Below the pieces are notes generated by a model. That model had not been told where the DNA came from. It was given only the letters and a program-made list of their open reading frames with translations, and made no database searches. A DNA stretch of 64,000 nucleotides from Neobacillus sp. CF12 (lineage in GTDB: Bacteria; Bacillota; Bacilli; Bacillales; Cytobacillaceae): positions 4,151,501 to 4,215,500 of the forward strand of contig NZ_JAUCEU010000007.1 in the NCBI RefSeq assembly GCF_030348765.1, read 5' to 3'. Every line of letters starts with the position of its first letter. Positions within the stretch are counted from its first letter, which is position 1. A program made the position numbers and the translations under genes. Shown piece by piece: positions 62,338 through 64,000 of this stretch.

Positions 62338-63330
62338 ATGGCAGATGATCTTTTGAAAATTGAAGAAATGAAGGTTCACTTCCCAATAAAAAGCGGTGTT
62401 TTTCACAATAAAATAAATTATGTCAAGGCAGTTGATGGCATTTCGTTTTCAGTAAAAAAAGGGGAATCCTTTGGTATCGTTGGGGAAAGCGGCTGCGGGA
62501 AATCTACAGCAAGCAGAGCTGTTCTTCAACTAATTAAGCCAACATCTGGAAAGGTCTATTTTAAAGACCAGGAATTAACTTCATTACCGAAAAGACAGTT
62601 AAGAAATGTACGTAAAAATATTCAGATGGTTTTCCAAGACCCTTATGATTCATTGAATCCAAGATTAACAGTGGAAGAAATTTTGGAAGAACCTTTAAAA
62701 GCCCATAATATTGGCTCCAAAGAAGAAAGAAGAAAAAAAATATTAGAAATCATGGATGTATGTGGGCTAAATCCGGAGTACATACACCGATATGCTCATG
62801 AATTTTCAGGTGGACAGAGACAACGAATTGGGATTGCTAGAGCGCTTATCTTGAAACCAGAATTAGTCGTCGCTGACGAGCCCGTTTCTGCCCTGGATGT
62901 TTCGATTCAATCCCAAATTTTAAATCTTATGATGGATCTGCAGGAAACCTTAAACCTCACCTATTTATTTATTTCTCACGACTTAAGTGTAGTTCGGCAT
63001 TTCTGTGATCGGATAGGTGTCATGTATTTGGGAAGAATGGCGGAGTTGGCAGAATCAGACTCACTTTTTGAAAATCCTTTACATCCATATACAAAGTCTC
63101 TTTTATCGGCTATCCCCATTTCAAACCCGAGACAAAAAAGGGAACGAGTATTATTGCAAGGGGATGTCCCCTCACCGGTTGATCCACCGAAAGGATGCGC
63201 ATTTGCAAGTCGATGTCCTGAGGCTATGAATATCTGTAGAACTGATAGGCCAGTTATGAGAGAAGTAGAAAAAAATCATTATGTAGCTTGTCATCTTTAT
63301 ACAGAGAAATTACTTACAGATGATGAATAA
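62338..63330 (+). CDS. ABC importer ATP-binding protein, DppF type
   Basis: 330-residue ATPase. Walker A GESGCGKS (49-56), IQMVFQDPYDSLNPRLTV, signature HEFSGGQRQRIGIARAL, Walker B ELVVADEPVSALD, H-loop FISHDLS, and the C-terminal CAFASRCPEAMNIC. Forms a heterodimer with the preceding ATPase. GGGGGAG ribosome site. Confidence 0.95.
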   Translation: MADDLLKIEEMKVHFPIKSGVFHNKINYVKAVDGISFSVKKGESFGIVGESGCGKSTASRAVLQLIKPTSGKVYFKDQELTSLPKRQLRNVRKNIQMVFQDPYDSLNPRLTVEEILEEPLKAHNIGSKEERRKKILEIMDVCGLNPEYIHRYAHEFSGGQRQRIGIARALILKPELVVADEPVSALDVSIQSQILNLMMDLQETLNLTYLFISHDLSVVRHFCDRIGVMYLGRMAELAESDSLFENPLHPYTKSLLSAIPISNPRQKRERVLLQGDVPSPVDPPKGCAFASRCPEAMNICRTDRPVMREVEKNHYVACHLYTEKLLTDDE

Positions 63331-63348
63331 AAGATAGGAGTGGATGTT

Positions 63349-64000
63349 ATGTCAAAGGAACGAATCATTGATTTTATAGAAGAAAATAAAGATGAATTTA
63401 TCCGTCTTAGTCGAAGAATATGGGAAAATCCAGAGCTCGGCCACCAAGAATTTAAAGCGTGTGAATGGTTAACAACTGAACTAAAGAAACATGATTTTGA
63501 GGTGGAGATAGGGACAGGTGGATTGGCTACTGGATTTCATGGTGTCTATGATTCAAAATTACCAGGACCAACGGTGGCTTATCTCTGTGAGTATGACGCT
63601 TTGCCTGGAATTGGTCATGCTTGTGGGCATAATCTGATCGGAGTAATGAGTCTTGCAGCCGGAATTGGTGTTAGTAAAGTGATTAAGGAAACCGGTGGTA
63701 AGGTCATTGTATTTGGCACACCTGCAGAAGAAACGAGCGGCGGAAAAGTAACATATGCCGAGCAAGGGTTATTTGATACAGTAGATGTAGCTCTTATGGT
63801 TCATCCCTCTCAAAACTATGAAAAGAGTGGAACATCTAAAGCCATGGAGGCTATTCAATTTGATTTTTATGGAAAAGCTGCTCATGCTGCCTCTCACCCT
63901 GAAGATGGAGTGAATGCTCTGGATGCTGTGATTCAAACGTTTAATAACATCAATGCACTCAGGCAGCATACCACTGATGACGTACGGATTCATGGTATTA
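63349..64000 (+). CDS. M20-family peptidase/amidohydrolase (5' part, runs off window)
   Basis: The first ~217 residues are present. Zinc-site motifs are GHACGHN (about 90-96) and GTPAEETSGGK (about 122-132). The dimerisation domain begins with FDFYGKAAHAASHPEDGVNALDAV. The pattern EFIRLSRRIWENPELGHQEFKACEWL places it in the AbgB/HipO amidohydrolase group, which removes acyl groups or cleaves dipeptides. It is 18 bp after dppF in the sigma-54 operon, so its product probably processes what the importer brings in. AGGAGTGG ribosome site. Confidence 0.93.
   Translation, partial: MSKERIIDFIEENKDEFIRLSRRIWENPELGHQEFKACEWLTTELKKHDFEVEIGTGGLATGFHGVYDSKLPGPTVAYLCEYDALPGIGHACGHNLIGVMSLAAGIGVSKVIKETGGKVIVFGTPAEETSGGKVTYAEQGLFDTVDVALMVHPSQNYEKSGTSKAMEAIQFDFYGKAAHAASHPEDGVNALDAVIQTFNNINALRQHTTDDVRIHGI

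Overview
The window reads as a chromosomal segment of an AT-rich, low-GC Gram-positive of the Bacillaceae (Bacillus/Neobacillus-like). Indicators are strong AAGGAGG-type ribosome binding sites, a canonical CcpA operator, TagH and LytR-CpsA-Psr wall-polymer genes, a Bacillus-style eps operon (epsC/N/L/M order), a sigma-54 promoter of the BkdR/PrpR regulator type, and GGGGTCAGACCCCC REP palindromes with a matching REP-associated transposase. I found no rRNA, tRNA or CRISPR array.

Region 1 (0-12.2 kb) concerns envelope polymers. It has a GT4 glycosyltransferase, a large three-repeat protein ending in a DUF6270/SGNH-like domain, gpsA, a CcpA-associated small ORF, a membrane-anchored beta-helix (pectate-lyase-like) protein, UTP-glucose-1-phosphate uridylyltransferase, an orphan TagH with a C-terminal SH3 domain (no TagG beside it), an LCP ligase and a small SGNH protein. 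A dispersed ~50-60 bp repeat lies in two intergenic stretches.

Region 2 (12.6-29 kb) is one long exopolysaccharide operon of Wzx/Wzy type. It starts from a promoter overlaid with GTCAC/GTGAC half-sites. The order is chain-length modulator, tyrosine kinase and PHP phosphatase; then a 235-bp leader that looks like the EAR/epsC antitermination RNA followed by an intrinsic terminator; then the UDP-diacetylbacillosamine genes (epsC, epsN, epsM) with the phosphoglycosyl transferase epsL; UDP-GlcNAc dehydrogenase and epimerase (a UDP-GalNAcA route); glycosyltransferases; an acyltransferase; flippase; and polymerase. The 23-29 kb part is especially AT-rich, as is usual for strain-variable serotype genes.

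Region 3 (29-41 kb) is a graveyard with islands of intact accessory genes. It holds a decayed TniB/ExeA-like transposon ATPase with putative transposon-end repeats, a decayed DegT aminotransferase, two IS21 istA fragments in opposite orientation, and a ~195-bp RAYT leader present twice (31.6 and 37.9 kb). Those copies bracket a DUF2971 gene, a J-domain membrane protein, a tight three-gene operon of unknown function (34.5-35.9 kb), a small zinc-ribbon protein and a YkgJ-type cysteine-cluster protein. A frameshifted RAYT and a decayed comM follow.

Region 4 (41-54.7 kb) has a DnaD/DnaB replication module with two small partner genes, enclosed by a ~46-bp direct repeat; an aminotransferase whose 3' end runs into a REP; an EcsC protein, a PDDEXK-type nuclease, a NUMOD-like small protein, a DUF4230 protein, an HPr-like protein and LrgAB with a G10 tract in the initiation region of lrgA; then a noncoding stretch with four palindromic repeats.

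Region 5 (54.7-64 kb) is a self-contained regulon. A sigma-54 activator is divergent from a perfect -24/-12 promoter with two upstream TGGTTATG palindromes. The promoter drives a Dpp/Gsi-like ABC importer (binding protein, two permeases, two ATPases) and an M20 peptidase that runs off the window. One permease carries a ~225-residue extracytoplasmic insert resembling bacterial Ig-like (BIG2) domains, the most unusual protein architecture here.
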